From: Archangium sp.
GTDB lineage: Bacteria; Myxococcota; Myxococcia; Myxococcales; Myxococcaceae
Direction of reading: 5' to 3'
Assembly (NCBI GenBank): GCA_022843845.1
Contig: JALHMW010000023.1
Location: forward strand, 16,642 to 80,641
DNA length: 64,000 nucleotides
The notes beneath the pieces are model-generated. The model ran no database searches and was not told the DNA's origin. It saw nothing but the letters and a program-made list of their open reading frames with translations. Position 1 is the first letter of the stretch; each line of letters begins with the position of its first letter. The translations under genes and the position numbers were made by a program. This document shows positions 1-9,003 of this stretch, piece by piece.

Positions 1-185
1 ACTCGCGGGGGCACCTGGTCCGCCGATGGGGGGCGGCAGCGGTTGACCGACAACCGGCACACCAGGCCCGTGGGGCATTCCGCGTCTGACGCGCAGAAGA
101 CCTGCGCGCCTTCGGGCAGCGCGGGCAGTGACGTCTCACACCCCAGGCCGAGTACGGCCATGCACAACCACGCACGAACGCTCAC
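1..185 (-). CDS. Lipoprotein, N-terminal fragment (runs off left edge)
   Basis: The first 61 codons of a gene continuing beyond the left edge. A GTG start at 185 is preceded by a good ribosome-binding site (GGAGGT). The start overlaps the stop of the upstream gene in a GTGA arrangement, so the two are probably translationally coupled. The product begins with a short signal peptide ending in a lipobox (LGLGC), so it should be an acylated lipoprotein. The mature part starts with a Cys-spaced stretch containing CASDAECPTGLVC, a pattern common in Cys-rich secreted myxobacterial proteins. Nothing more of the domain content is visible, so no function is assigned. Confidence 0.75.
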   Translation of the reverse strand, partial: MSVRAWLCMAVLGLGCETSLPALPEGAQVFCASDAECPTGLVCRLSVNRCRPPSADQVPPR

Positions 186-1519
186 AGCCGACCTCCTACC
201 GCGAGGCTTGTCAGGCTCGGCGAGATCCCGACCGACAGCTGCAACGCGCCCCGGTCACCGCGCCAGTCAGTGAAGAAGATCTGCACCACGGCCGCGGTCG
301 CGAGCACACCGGCGCCGATGAAGAGCGCCGTCGACAGCGTTTGCTGGGTCTGGGCGCGCGCCTCGAGCTGAGTCAACGACGTCCCCGGCACCGGCGTCGT
401 CACCGAGGTGTCGAGCAACGCTCGGTACTGGGTGAAGGTGTCGAGGCGCCCCACCGTGACGCCCAGCCCGACGCCTGCTGCGGCCACGGCTGCCGCGGTG
501 GTGATTCCGAAGACCCACGGCGAGAGCGGCGGCGGGTTGAGGCGACGAATCACCGATGGGTCGACGCCACGGGTGCGGCCGGCGCGAAGCGGGCGTTCAG
601 GGTACAGCGTGGTGGCCAGCGGGCCGACGATGGCCAGCAGCTCCTCGCCGTCGCGCGCTTCGAATTGTTCGAGGTACGTCTGGCGAACACGGCCGGCGCG
701 AAGGTCGAACCGCCGAGACGAGAGCGCGTAGCGCTGCCCCACCAGCACCAGATCGACCGAGACCAGCTCGTCGGCGTCGAGCGCAGCAGCAATCTCCATC
801 ATGCAGGCGGTGTCTTCGCTGCAGCCCACCAGCTGCTTCTGGCGTTCCATCGAGAGCAGGTCGCGGAGCTCGGCGGCGCTGATGACGGACACACGCTCGA
901 GCTTGCGCAGTTCGGCGGGGAGCGACTGGTCGAGCGCCACCAGCGCCCGCGAAGGGACCTCGCCGGTGGCCCGCACGTCGAGCAGGGCGACCCGCACAGG
1001 GCGTTCGGCGGCCGGCACGGGAGCGGGTGCGGTGTCGATGGGCTTCGGCGTGAGCTCGGCAGTCACGACAGGCAGCTCCTTCCGTGGGAGGGGCGCAGGG
1101 GCCAGCGATGAGGCGAGGGTGGGTCCGACCTGGCCCAGCGCAGATGCCTTCACGTCGACGACGGCGCGCGCCAGCACCTCGTCAGTGCCCACCCGCAGGC
1201 GTCGTGCCTCGACGTGGAAGGTGCCGTTCGACACGCTGACGCTGGCGCGCACCACCGACGTCATCACCGGGCCAGCGCTGGACGGGCCGCTCATGCCCAT
1301 CAACTCCCGCGAGCGCGCCGCCGCGAGCGAATCCTTCACCTCGTCGTGTGAGGCGATGGTGACGTGGGGCAGGGCGCGCAACGCCTGCTCGAGCGACTGC
1401 TCGACGAGCTTTCGCTGCGCCGCCGTGACGCGTGGGCCCGCCGTGACGGGCTCGAGGCCGAGTGGCTCTGGCTCACCGGCCACCAGCAGCACCGGGAGGA
1501 GCATCGCGAAGGGGATCAC
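182..1519 (-). CDS. Secreted TolB/CsgG-like protein with C-terminal membrane segments
   Basis: About 445 residues. A GTG start at 1519 is preferred because GAGG lies just upstream; an ATG at 1504 is the alternative. The N-terminus (IPFAMLLPVLLVAG) is a signal peptide. Residues about 30-150 and 190-320 form two regions resembling TolB-N/CsgG-like modules, in which a protein name list is scored against its own family (VRVALLDV, then SAAELRDLL, then a GCSEDTACMMEIAAAL motif). Two hydrophobic segments near the C-terminus (starting WVFGITTAAAVAAAG and STALFIGAGVLATAAV) suggest membrane anchoring. The GCS..CMxEIA..L signature recurs in secreted proteins of Myxococcota, but the biochemical role is not known. 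It is the first gene of a two-gene unit with the coupled lipoprotein at the left edge. Confidence 0.75.
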   Translation of the reverse strand: MIPFAMLLPVLLVAGEPEPLGLEPVTAGPRVTAAQRKLVEQSLEQALRALPHVTIASHDEVKDSLAAARSRELMGMSGPSSAGPVMTSVVRASVSVSNGTFHVEARRLRVGTDEVLARAVVDVKASALGQVGPTLASSLAPAPLPRKELPVVTAELTPKPIDTAPAPVPAAERPVRVALLDVRATGEVPSRALVALDQSLPAELRKLERVSVISAAELRDLLSMERQKQLVGCSEDTACMMEIAAALDADELVSVDLVLVGQRYALSSRRFDLRAGRVRQTYLEQFEARDGEELLAIVGPLATTLYPERPLRAGRTRGVDPSVIRRLNPPPLSPWVFGITTAAAVAAAGVGLGVTVGRLDTFTQYRALLDTSVTTPVPGTSLTQLEARAQTQQTLSTALFIGAGVLATAAVVQIFFTDWRGDRGALQLSVGISPSLTSLAVGGRL

Positions 1520-1859
1520 AAAGACCTCGATGGGCGGGCAGACCGTTCGAGGGGCTGCGCGGAATCGGAAGCGGCGAGCCCGCGCACCGGGCGCTCCGCT
1601 TGGTGTTTCCGGTCGGGAGGCGCGCACTGGCGCGGGTCGGAAGTTCTGAACCGCGTGCGTCTTGCGGCGGTGGCCTCGCGTCTTTCGTGGCCGACGTTCG
1701 CGAACGGCGTTGCGGAATTCATCGCGATCGATGTCACGGGCACACTCACTGTTCTCCTGCCTTCACCAGCGTCGTCCGGCGGCGACGCTACCATGCAGGT
1801 CGTGGAGGAGAGGCCACGCGGTCGGTGGGGCGAGCGCGGGTTGGCGCTCGCACGGCAGG
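1520..1859. other. Intergenic region, 340 bp, no gene seen
   Basis: No convincing reading frame: upstream continuation of the neighbouring frame is Arg-rich and lacks a ribosome-binding site. It should hold the promoter of the minus-strand gene that starts at 1519. Near its right end it contains the hairpin listed separately at 1830-1851. Confidence 0.5.
1830..1851 (-). terminator. Hairpin after the EGF-kelch lipoprotein gene
   Basis: Perfect 8-bp inverted repeat GCGAGCGC / GCGCTCGC with a 6-nt loop, beginning 9 bp downstream of the minus-strand stop codon at 1860. There is no clear T-tract, so factor-independent termination is uncertain. Confidence 0.5.
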
Positions 1860-4628
1860 TCAGGGGCCGTACTCCCAGGTCTGCGAGTTGCGCGCCGTCC
1901 CGTTGGCGCCGCCGAAGAGCACCACGCGACCGCGAACCGAGTCGTACGCCATCGCGTGTTGCCGCCGCAGTGAGGGCTTCGTGGCCGTGATCAGGATCTG
2001 CACCCAGGGCGAGGTGCCGCTCCACTCGTGCGTCTCGTCGTAGTGCGTGGTCGCGCCCGTGAGCGTGAGGGAGCCGCCGAACATCACCGTGCGGCCACGG
2101 CGCGAGTCGAACGCCAGGGCGACGAACTCACGCGGCGGGCCCGAGCCGACGGGGCCCTGTGAGACCCAGGTGGCGCCGTCCCACTCCCAGGTGGCCGTCT
2201 GGTACGTCGCGGTGCCACCGCCGCCGCCGAAGAGCAGCGTTCGATTGCGGATGGAGTCGAAGGCCATCGCGTGGCCGCGGTAGGCGGGTGGGGTGGTTCC
2301 GGTGAGGGCCACCTGGGTCCACGCCCCGCCGTTCCACTCCCAGGTGTCGCTGAGGGGGAAGCCCAGGCTTGCGCCACCGAACAGCACCACGCGCTGGCGG
2401 ACCGAGTCATACGCCATCGCGTGTTCGACACGCGTCGCGGGCCTGGTGCCCGTCGTCGCCAACTCGACCCAGGTGGTGCCGGTGAAGATCCACGTGTCTT
2501 GCAGCTCGCCGCTCGAGCTCATGCCGCCGAACATCACCACTCGCGCCCGCTGCGCGTCGAAGGCCATCGCGTGGCGCTCACGGCCGGGGGGACGGGTCGT
2601 CGGCGTCACCTGCGTCCACGTGACGCCATCGTACTCCCACGTGTCGGAGAGGCGGCCCACCCCGTCGTTTCCACCGAAGAGCACGACGCGCTGGCGGGCC
2701 GAGTCGTAGGCCATGGCGTGACCGGCGCGCGGTGACGGTCGACTCGTCGAGCTGCCCGACGCCGTCTGCCGCCACACCACGCAGGCGCCCATGACGCAGC
2801 CGCCGACGCACGTCTCGTTCGCCATCGAGTAGACGCAGGCGTTGGCCGGGCAGGTCGCTGGTGTCGAGAACACGACCCGGCTCGTCGGGCCGGTGCAGCT
2901 CGACGCGGGCGGCGTGCGGCAGGTGACGCCACCGCAGGTGCAGGTGACTCCGCTGCCCGCGAAGCCCGCAGGGCAGGTGCAGGTTCGACTCCCAACGGTG
3001 TTGGCGCACGTGGCGTTCGGGTCGCAGCCACCGTTCCCCGACAGGCACTCGTCGAGGTCGGTGCAGGTCACGCCGTCTCCGCTGTAGCCCGCCGCGCAGG
3101 CGCAGGTTCGTGAGCCCGAGGTGTTGGTGCAGACGCCCGCCGGTGCCGCGGCACAGCCACCATGGTTCGTCGCGCACTCGTCGACGTCGGCACAGGTGAG
3201 GCCGCTCCCCGTGAAGCCACTTGCGCAGACGCAGGTTCGCGAGCCGGGAGTGTTGGTGCACAGCCCACCCGGGATGGCACAGCCTCCATTGCTGATGAGG
3301 CACTCGTCGATGTCCGTACAGGTGAGGCCGTCGCCCTGGTACCCCATCACGCAGGTGCACGTGCGCGAGCCCGGCGTGTTCAGGCAGGTGGCGTTCGTCG
3401 AGCAGCCGCCGTTGTTGGTGGCGCACTCGTTGAGGTCGGCGCACGAGAGGCCGCTCCCGGTGTAGCCGGCTGCGCACGCGCAGGTCCGGGAGCCCGCCGT
3501 GTTGGTGCAGACGCCACCGGGCGCAGCCGCGCAGCCGCCGTTGTTGGTGGCGCACTCGTCGACGTCGGCGCACGTCAGGCCGTCACCGGTGAAGCCGGTG
3601 TTGCAGGCACATGTTCTGGAGCCGACCGTGTTGGTGCACGTCGCGTTCGCGCTGCAGCCGCCGTTGCCCGTCAGACACTCGTTGACGTCGACGCACGCGG
3701 AGCCGCTGCGGACGAAGCCGCTGGCGCACGTGAAGCCGCAGGTCGCAGCGACGCAGGTCGCCGTGGAATTCGCTGGCTGCGCGCAGGTGGTGCACGAGGT
3801 GCCGCAGGACGTGGTCGCCGTGTCCGAGACGCACTGTTGGCCGCAAGCGTGCTGGGCCGTCGGGCACTGACAAGTCCCCGCATTACACATGGCCCCCATT
3901 GGACAATCGGCGACCAGTCGGCAGCCCGCCATGCAGCGTCGGCTGATGGGGTCGCAGAAGAAGCCGGGTCCGCAGCCGGGGCCCGTGGTGCAGTCGAGCG
4001 GGAGCACCTGGCAGGTGCCTCGATTGCAGACTTCTCCCTGGCCACACGCCCGGCCGCAGCGCCCGCAGTGCTCGAGGCTCGACAGGGGATCGACGCAGAT
4101 GCTCGAGCACTCGATGAGCGTGCCTGCGCAGTTCGCCGAGCCTCCCCCCGTCGCGGAGCCGCCTGCCGTTGCCGAGCCGCCTGCCGTCGCTGAGCCGCCT
4201 GCCGTCGCTGAGCCGCCTGCCGTCGCTGAGCCGCCTGCCGTCACTGAGCCGCCTGCCGTCGCTGAGCCGCCTGCCGTCACTGAGCCGCCTGCCGTCGCTG
4301 AGCCGCCTGCCGTCGCTGAGCCGCCTGCCGTCGCTGAGCCGCCTGCCGTTGCTGAGCCGCCCGCCGTTGCTGAGCCGCCCGCCGCACCACCACCAGCCGC
4401 GTTGAAGCCGCTGCAGACGCCGAGGGTGCAGGTGCTCCCGAGCTGGCACGGCGCGCAGGTCGCGCCTCCTCGACCGCATGTCGCCTCGGTCAGGCCGGCC
4501 TGACATTGCCCGGCCTGACAGCAGCCAGCGCAGTTCGCGGCGCTGCACTCCTGCATCGGTACAGGCGGGGTGCAGGCCGCCGACGCGAGGATGACGGCCA
4601 TCAGCCTGGTTCGGAGAAGGAGCTTCAT
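1860..4628 (-). CDS. Giant lipoprotein adhesin: Cys module, Gly-Ser linker, six EGF-like and six kelch-type repeats
   Basis: 922 residues from the ATG at 4628; a GTG at 4652 is in frame but would displace the signal peptide. The lipobox LASAAC places the mature protein on an outer membrane or the cell surface. In order: a Cys-rich module (about residues 20-75, [10 protein letters not shown]); a linker of GGSATA hexapeptides encoded by 18-bp tandem repeats; a second Cys-rich stretch; six calcium-binding EGF-like repeats with DVDEC/DLNEC starts and CxCxxGYxGxGxxC cores; then six kelch-like blades with HAMAYDS..R.RVVLFGG motifs, which predict a beta-propeller. EGF and kelch repeats usually bind proteins or carbohydrates, so a cell-cell or cell-surface contact role is inferred. 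A hairpin follows the stop codon. Confidence 0.85.
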   Translation of the reverse strand: MKLLLRTRLMAVILASAACTPPVPMQECSAANCAGCCQAGQCQAGLTEATCGRGGATCAPCQLGSTCTLGVCSGFNAAGGGAAGGSATAGGSATAGGSATAGGSATAGGSATAGGSVTAGGSATAGGSVTAGGSATAGGSATAGGSATAGGSATAGGSATGGGSANCAGTLIECSSICVDPLSSLEHCGRCGRACGQGEVCNRGTCQVLPLDCTTGPGCGPGFFCDPISRRCMAGCRLVADCPMGAMCNAGTCQCPTAQHACGQQCVSDTATTSCGTSCTTCAQPANSTATCVAATCGFTCASGFVRSGSACVDVNECLTGNGGCSANATCTNTVGSRTCACNTGFTGDGLTCADVDECATNNGGCAAAPGGVCTNTAGSRTCACAAGYTGSGLSCADLNECATNNGGCSTNATCLNTPGSRTCTCVMGYQGDGLTCTDIDECLISNGGCAIPGGLCTNTPGSRTCVCASGFTGSGLTCADVDECATNHGGCAAAPAGVCTNTSGSRTCACAAGYSGDGVTCTDLDECLSGNGGCDPNATCANTVGSRTCTCPAGFAGSGVTCTCGGVTCRTPPASSCTGPTSRVVFSTPATCPANACVYSMANETCVGGCVMGACVVWRQTASGSSTSRPSPRAGHAMAYDSARQRVVLFGGNDGVGRLSDTWEYDGVTWTQVTPTTRPPGRERHAMAFDAQRARVVMFGGMSSSGELQDTWIFTGTTWVELATTGTRPATRVEHAMAYDSVRQRVVLFGGASLGFPLSDTWEWNGGAWTQVALTGTTPPAYRGHAMAFDSIRNRTLLFGGGGGTATYQTATWEWDGATWVSQGPVGSGPPREFVALAFDSRRGRTVMFGGSLTLTGATTHYDETHEWSGTSPWVQILITATKPSLRRQHAMAYDSVRGRVVLFGGANGTARNSQTWEYGP
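4147..4380. repeat. 13 tandem copies of an 18-bp unit inside the adhesin gene
   Basis: Thirteen near-identical 18-bp units (plus-strand consensus gccgtcgctgagccgcct) encode, on the minus strand, the hexapeptide [12 protein letters not shown]. Units differ by silent or Ala/Val changes. Copy number changes would keep the reading frame and only lengthen or shorten the linker between the lipid anchor and the binding domains. Confidence 0.9.
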
Positions 4629-4727
4629 CAACGCGACGATATGCCACCTCACTCGCGCAAGGCGTGAGCCTCATGCACGTTCTGGTTCAGGCCGAAGCCG
4701 CCGGGAACCTCTCTGGCCCGGTAACGC

Positions 4728-4751
4728 CTCCAGCTCGCCCGTCCGCTGGAG
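4728..4751 (-). terminator. Hairpin downstream of the DUF1554-like gene
   Basis: CTCCAGC / GCTGGAG, a 7-bp perfect stem with a 10-nt loop, about 18 bp past the minus-strand stop codon at 4770. No T-tract follows, so this is a weak call. Confidence 0.35.
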
Positions 4752-4769
4752 CAGGCTCGTCCCGTGAGG

Positions 4770-5528
4770 TCACTGCTCGAAACAGTAGAGCCGGTTGTCA
4801 CTCGCGCACGACACTGCGCCCAGCCCGCTCCACTTGTCGGTTGGCACGTCGATGACTCCGTACAGGCCCGTGGTGGCGACGCTCGTCCATCGACGGCAGG
4901 TGGTGTCTCGCATCGGGGCCGGGAGCTCGGCGCCACCATCGAGCAGCGTGCCGGTCCACACCTGGCGCTTGTCGAAGAGCGCGAAGACATGGCCGGTCTC
5001 GTCCTGGTCGACGGGAGAGCGCGGTGGGCCGGCGAGTGACGCGCGGTCGTCGAAGGGCCGCAGCACCCGGCCGCGGGCGTCTCGCGTTCGCATCACCCAC
5101 GGACCGTTGCCGGTGAAGCGCTCCGCAGCGTTGATTCGCTGCCCCTGCTCGGTCACGTCGGAGAGGAACGCGACGAAGGTGCCCGAAAGCCCGGCATCGG
5201 CAGCAAGGTCTCGGCACTTCGCGTCACCGCCGTCGAGCCCGCCGAGGTCTCCGGTGAAGGTCCTCGAGGTGGCGAAGACCAGCTTCGCGCCAGCAGGGAG
5301 CGGCTCGTCTGGCCCACGACACACGCGCAGCTCGGAGCACGTCTCACCGGCTTCGCAGCGTGCGCAGACCGCGGCTCCAGCTCCGCAGGCCGAGACGTCG
5401 TTCCCAACCTGACACGAGCCCGGGTCCGACGGCGTCGCGAAGGTGCAGCACCCCTCACACGTGATGGCAGTGCACGGCCGCGGGCCGGGACAGCCGGTGA
5501 GCAGCAGGAGGAGCGCGAGGTGCTTCAT
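4770..5528 (-). CDS. Lipoprotein with Cys-rich module and DUF1554-like lectin fold domain
   Basis: 252 residues. The signal peptide MKHLALLLLLTGC has a lipobox at Cys13. Residues about 15-72 form the same Cys-rich module as in the adjacent adhesin (CTAITCEGCC, then CGAGAAVCARC, then C..L.VC). Residues about 80-252 match by eye the DUF1554 type found in secreted bacterial proteins. Visible features are TFTGDLGGLDGGDAKC, then AFLSDVT, an R-rich central stretch, and the terminal LYCFEQ. The domain is related to C-type-lectin-like or collagen-endostatin-like folds, so ligand binding at the cell surface is inferred, not shown. Its start lies only 20 bp from that of the divergent membrane-protein gene. 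Confidence 0.75.
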   Translation of the reverse strand: MKHLALLLLLTGCPGPRPCTAITCEGCCTFATPSDPGSCQVGNDVSACGAGAAVCARCEAGETCSELRVCRGPDEPLPAGAKLVFATSRTFTGDLGGLDGGDAKCRDLAADAGLSGTFVAFLSDVTEQGQRINAAERFTGNGPWVMRTRDARGRVLRPFDDRASLAGPPRSPVDQDETGHVFALFDKRQVWTGTLLDGGAELPAPMRDTTCRRWTSVATTGLYGVIDVPTDKWSGLGAVSCASDNRLYCFEQ

Positions 5529-5548
5529 GCCCGTGCGATAGTACCCGC

Positions 5549-6421
5549 ATGGTCTGTGCGGAGTGTGGCGCGAAGAACGGCCATCTGATGGGGTGCAGCC
5601 GGTCCTCCATTGTGTTCCGCCCGACCGAGCCGACGCTGGCCGAGCGCATCGCCGAAGACGACGCGGTCGAGACGGCCCCGAGCGCGTTCGAGCAGTACCG
5701 CCTCTTCGCCTTCCCCGCGCTCTACGTCGTGATGTGGCTGCTCTCTGACACGGGCTTCGGGCGCTTCGTGCTGCGCACCTTCTTCGGCATGTGGCTGCAC
5801 GAGCTCGGGCACGCGACCGCGGCGTGGCTGACGGGCCGGTGGGCGCTGCCAGTGCCGTGGTTCACCTTCTCGTTCGGCCAGAACATCGTGGTGTCGGTGG
5901 CGATGTTCGGTGCTGCGGCAGCCCTCATTCGGTTCGGTCGGAAGCGCGGCTCGGTCACCACGATGGCGCTGGGCATCGTGCTGGCGCTCGCGACAATGCT
6001 CGGCCACCTGGCGCCCACCTCGTTTCAGGAGCCCTTCTTCACCTTCGGCGGCGAGGCGGGCGCGATGATCTTCGGCGCGCTCTCGAGCTGCGGCTTCCTG
6101 GTGCGCTCGCCGCTGCGGTTGTTTCAAGGCGGGCTGCGCTGGGGCTGGCTCGTCATCGGCACCGCCAGCTGGGCCGACGCCACGCGCGTCTGGTGGGACA
6201 GCAAGACCGACTTCGCGGTGATTCCGTTCGGCGTCGAAGACGGCATGCCGAGCGACGCGAGCCGGTTGGTCGACGAGTTCGGCTGGGACGCGCAGGTGAT
6301 GGTGCGCAGGTTCCTCGTCGTCGCGCTGGTGTCACTGGTGTTCGCGCTGCTGGCCTTCGTGGCGGCGCTGCTCCGGGAGCGCTTCACCCGACCGAGATCT
6401 GCTTCACGCCCTGCTTCTTGA
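5549..6421 (+). CDS. Membrane protein with HExxH-like motif (M50-type site-2 protease-like)
   Basis: 290 residues, about five to six membrane segments. The N-terminus (CAECGAKNGHLMGC) looks like a small zinc ribbon. A segment FFGMWLHELGHATAAWLTG carries HELGH inside a hydrophobic helix, the arrangement used by M50 (site-2 protease family) zinc metallopeptidases. The downstream NPDG-type motif of true M50 enzymes is not obvious, so it could be a non-proteolytic relative. The start at 5549 is only 20 bp from a divergent start, and a later start is possible. The 3' end overlaps the convergent SUI1-like gene by 38 bp. Confidence 0.65.
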   Translation: MVCAECGAKNGHLMGCSRSSIVFRPTEPTLAERIAEDDAVETAPSAFEQYRLFAFPALYVVMWLLSDTGFGRFVLRTFFGMWLHELGHATAAWLTGRWALPVPWFTFSFGQNIVVSVAMFGAAAALIRFGRKRGSVTTMALGIVLALATMLGHLAPTSFQEPFFTFGGEAGAMIFGALSSCGFLVRSPLRLFQGGLRWGWLVIGTASWADATRVWWDSKTDFAVIPFGVEDGMPSDASRLVDEFGWDAQVMVRRFLVVALVSLVFALLAFVAALLRERFTRPRSASRPAS

Positions 6422-6737
6422 GCCACTCGGCGACGCGCTCCCGATGGTCGCCCTGAATGACGAGCGCGCCTTCGTCTTCGATGGTGCCGCCACAGCCGAG
6501 CGCGCCCTTGAGCGCCTTCAGCCACGCCTCCCGGTCCTTCGGTGAGAGCGCGAGCTGCTCGATGACGGTGACCTCTTTGCCGTTGCGTCCAGCGCGCTCC
6601 ATGCGCACCACGGCCTTCGGAGGCGCCTTGTTCTCTTTCTCTTTCGGCGCTTTCGGCGGCGGGCCCGGGGGCAGGGCGTCTTTCATGCCCTGCAGCGCGG
6701 CGAACGGGTTGTGAAACGGCTTCTTCTCGTCGCCCAC
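6384..6737 (-). CDS. SUI1/eIF1-family protein (YciH-like)
   Basis: 117 residues, GTG start. The N-terminal third is a flexible Pro/Lys-rich segment. Residues about 42-115 form the SUI1 fold seen in bacterial YciH and eukaryotic eIF1: VVRMERAGRNGKEVTVIEQL, then the hallmark LKKxLGCGGTI-type stretch (LKGALGCGGTIED), then ALVIQGDHRERVAEWLKKQG. eIF1 monitors start-codon choice; the bacterial protein binds the 30S subunit and its role is less clear. It starts one base after the stop of the VKOR-DsbA gene, so the two form an operon. Confidence 0.88.
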   Translation of the reverse strand: MGDEKKPFHNPFAALQGMKDALPPGPPPKAPKEKENKAPPKAVVRMERAGRNGKEVTVIEQLALSPKDREAWLKALKGALGCGGTIEDEGALVIQGDHRERVAEWLKKQGVKQISVG

Positions 6738-6738
6738 G

Positions 6739-8067
6739 TCAGTGCCCGTGTCCTTCGTGCCCTTCTTCGGCAGGAGGCGGCTCGGGCAGGCGCTTGAACC
6801 ACTCGGCGTTCACGTCACCGCGGCTGACGGCCATGCCGAGAATGAAGCCCGACGACGGCCACGTGGTGCGGCCGTTGAGGATGACCAGCGGCGTGCCCTC
6901 GATGTCGTAGCGCTTGGCGTAGGTGATGTCGTTCGCCAGCTTGGCCTGGGTGTCGATCGAGTTGATGCACGACAGCAGCGAGTCCTTCGAGCGGTTCGTC
7001 ACCTTCGAGACGATGTCGAGCACCGTGTCGGAGGAGCGCAGCGCCTGCTGGTTCGCGAAGATGGCCTTGCGCACGTCCCAGTACAGCGGGTGGTCTTCGG
7101 AGCAGATCTGCGCCTTCGCGCCCACACAGCGAATGTCTTTCGGAGAGTCCTTCTGGCCGGGCGTGACGCAGCCGTCGTCGACGAGCGGGAACAGTCGCGG
7201 CTCGATGGACAAGGTGCCCGGTGGCGCGGCGCCGCGCAGCTCCTCGAGGGACTCCTCGAAGTCGGCGCAGTGTGGACAGAGCACGTCGGAGAACTCGACC
7301 ACCTTGATGGGCGCGTCAGCCGGCCCGGCGCGAACTCGCACCTTCAGGTCGCTGACGTCTTTGGCAGGAGAGGAGAGGAACTTCTTGCGCGCCGCCGCGG
7401 TCAACATCGCTTCGCGCTTTGGCAGGTTGAGCAGGTTGTCGATGAGCTGCGCTTCGGTAGTGCCCGAGAAGCGCGTGACAGTGCCAGCCTTCGGCGTGCT
7501 GCCGGCGGGAATCAGCGTCACCAGGAAGGTCGGCGCAAAGACGACGAAGACCCACGCCATGCCGCCGAGCAGGTACTGCGGCTGGGGCCAACGGGGCCCG
7601 GGGAGCATCATGAACGCAGCGAAGGCGTAGACCAGCACCAGCCCGTAGGTGCCGAGGCAGGTGAGGCAGACCGCCCGGGCTTCGAGGCTCGCGCCGCCGA
7701 AGGCGATGATCGACAGCAGCCCAGCCACTGCCCAGAACTTCACCGACGCTGCGAACAGGGGCCACTCGTCAGTCGAGCCCTTGCGCCACAGCAGCACGGT
7801 GAGGAGCAGCGCCGCGACGCCCCAGACGACGCCGAGGGCCGCGACCGGCATGCCCAGCCAGTCGTGCACGAACGAGGAGAACTTCGAGTTCCAGACCGCG
7901 GCGCAGTTGACCGTCTCGTTGACGGCGCAGGCGACCTTGCCGCCGTTGCGCACCACCAGCAGCTCGAGCCACTGGTAGACGGCCAGGCCGGCGGTCGCGA
8001 GGCCAGAGGCTCCCAGCACCCCGAGGGCGGCATTCGACGGACGGGATGGGCTCGATGGCGTGCTCAC
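6739..8067 (-). CDS. Vitamin K epoxide reductase-DsbA fusion (disulfide bond formation)
   Basis: 442 residues, GTG start. Residues about 15-185 are a VKOR domain. It has several membrane helices, the loop cysteines CAVNETVNC, the conserved WLGMPVAALGVVWG segment, and the quinone-side pair CLTC within a helix (VCLTCLGTYGLVLVYA). A periplasmic linker leads to a thioredoxin-fold DsbA domain (about 240-440) with the active site CPHC (FSDVLCPHCADFEE) and the cis-Pro loop EGTPLVILNG. VKOR re-oxidises the DsbA partner and passes electrons to quinone, so one polypeptide provides both enzyme and recycler for oxidative folding of exported proteins. This fits a window rich in Cys-rich lipoproteins. The downstream gene is SUI1-like. 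Confidence 0.92.
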   Translation of the reverse strand: MSTPSSPSRPSNAALGVLGASGLATAGLAVYQWLELLVVRNGGKVACAVNETVNCAAVWNSKFSSFVHDWLGMPVAALGVVWGVAALLLTVLLWRKGSTDEWPLFAASVKFWAVAGLLSIIAFGGASLEARAVCLTCLGTYGLVLVYAFAAFMMLPGPRWPQPQYLLGGMAWVFVVFAPTFLVTLIPAGSTPKAGTVTRFSGTTEAQLIDNLLNLPKREAMLTAAARKKFLSSPAKDVSDLKVRVRAGPADAPIKVVEFSDVLCPHCADFEESLEELRGAAPPGTLSIEPRLFPLVDDGCVTPGQKDSPKDIRCVGAKAQICSEDHPLYWDVRKAIFANQQALRSSDTVLDIVSKVTNRSKDSLLSCINSIDTQAKLANDITYAKRYDIEGTPLVILNGRTTWPSSGFILGMAVSRGDVNAEWFKRLPEPPPAEEGHEGHGH

Positions 8068-8091
8068 GCGGGCGCCTTATATACGGAGTCC

Positions 8092-9003
8092 ATGGTTCCG
8101 CCTGCCGCACAAACGACCGAGTACCGCGCTGCGAAAGAGGCTTGCGCCTGGGTGGACCTGTCGGCCCGGGAGCAGTTGCGGGTGACCGGGCCTGACCGCG
8201 TGTCCTTCCTGCAGGGCATGGTGACCAACGACGTCGAGAAGCTGGCGGTGGGCGCGAGCTGCCATGTGGCGATGTTGACGGCCAAGGGCGCGATGGTGGG
8301 CGACGGGCGGGTGGTGAAGCTGGCCGAGGATCTGCTGGTCGACACCGGCGCGGGCTTCGGCGGCGCAGTGAAGGACTTCCTGAACAAGTACCTCATCAGT
8401 GAAGAAGCTGAGGTCCTCGACGCTGCTGATGTGGCCGTCGTCGGGCTGGTCGGTCCGGACGCCGCGCGGTGGGCTGAGTCGATCGCCAGCGAGGCGACGG
8501 TGGCGACGCTGCCCGGCCTGCTCGGGAGTGGCGTGGACGTGGTGGTGAAGCGTGAGGCGCTCGAGTCGGTGAAGGCGAGCTTGTCGGCGCTCCCGCAGCT
8601 GAGCGAGGCGACCTTCGAGGTGCTGCGCGTCGAGGCCGGCGTGCCGAAGTTTGGCGTCGACATGAGCGAGACGACGATTCCGCTCGAGGCCAACCTCGAG
8701 AAGGCGATTCACTACCAGAAGGGTTGCTACATCGGGCAGGAGGTCATCGCGCGCGCGACGTACCGCGGGCAGATGAACAAGAAGCTCGTCGGGTTGTTGC
8801 TCGGTGACGCGACGCCAGAGAAGGGCGCGGAGCTGAAGCTCGGTGAGAAGCGCGTCGGCCGCGTGATGAGCGTCGTGCACAGCGAGCTGAAAGGGCAGAA
8901 CATCGCGCTCGCGTACGTGCACCGGGACCATCTGGCGCCAGGCACTACGATGGAGATTGCGACCGGTGGCCAGGCGTCGGTCGTCGCGTTGCCGATGGTT
9001 TAG
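8092..9003 (+). CDS. ygfZ: Folate-binding protein YgfZ/GcvT-like
   Basis: 303 residues from the ATG at 8092 with an upstream GGAG. It has the aminomethyltransferase (GcvT) fold. Visible are an N-terminal LSAREQLRVTGPDRVSFLQGMVTNDV segment (shown here as its key pieces LRVTGPDR and FLQGMVTND) and the diagnostic YgfZ motif KGCYIGQEV around residue 210. C-terminal glycine-rich beta structure completes it. YgfZ proteins bind tetrahydrofolate and help assemble or repair [4Fe-4S] clusters in certain enzymes. The gene stands alone, divergent from the VKOR-DsbA operon with 24 bp between starts, and its stop overlaps that of the convergent unknown gene by a few bases. Confidence 0.9.
   Translation: MVPPAAQTTEYRAAKEACAWVDLSAREQLRVTGPDRVSFLQGMVTNDVEKLAVGASCHVAMLTAKGAMVGDGRVVKLAEDLLVDTGAGFGGAVKDFLNKYLISEEAEVLDAADVAVVGLVGPDAARWAESIASEATVATLPGLLGSGVDVVVKREALESVKASLSALPQLSEATFEVLRVEAGVPKFGVDMSETTIPLEANLEKAIHYQKGCYIGQEVIARATYRGQMNKKLVGLLLGDATPEKGAELKLGEKRVGRVMSVVHSELKGQNIALAYVHRDHLAPGTTMEIATGGQASVVALPMV

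Noticed and set aside
4147..4380. CRISPR array
   Set aside because: Units are contiguous without spacers and in frame with a protein.
4169..4405. Plus-strand frame LPSLSR repeats over the tandem repeat
   Set aside because: It is only a frame through the 18-bp repeat of the minus-strand adhesin; no start site or signal.
6742..8091. Plus-strand open frame running through the VKOR-DsbA gene into ygfZ
   Set aside because: Antisense to a clear VKOR-DsbA gene, and the YgfZ homology begins exactly at the ATG at 8092.
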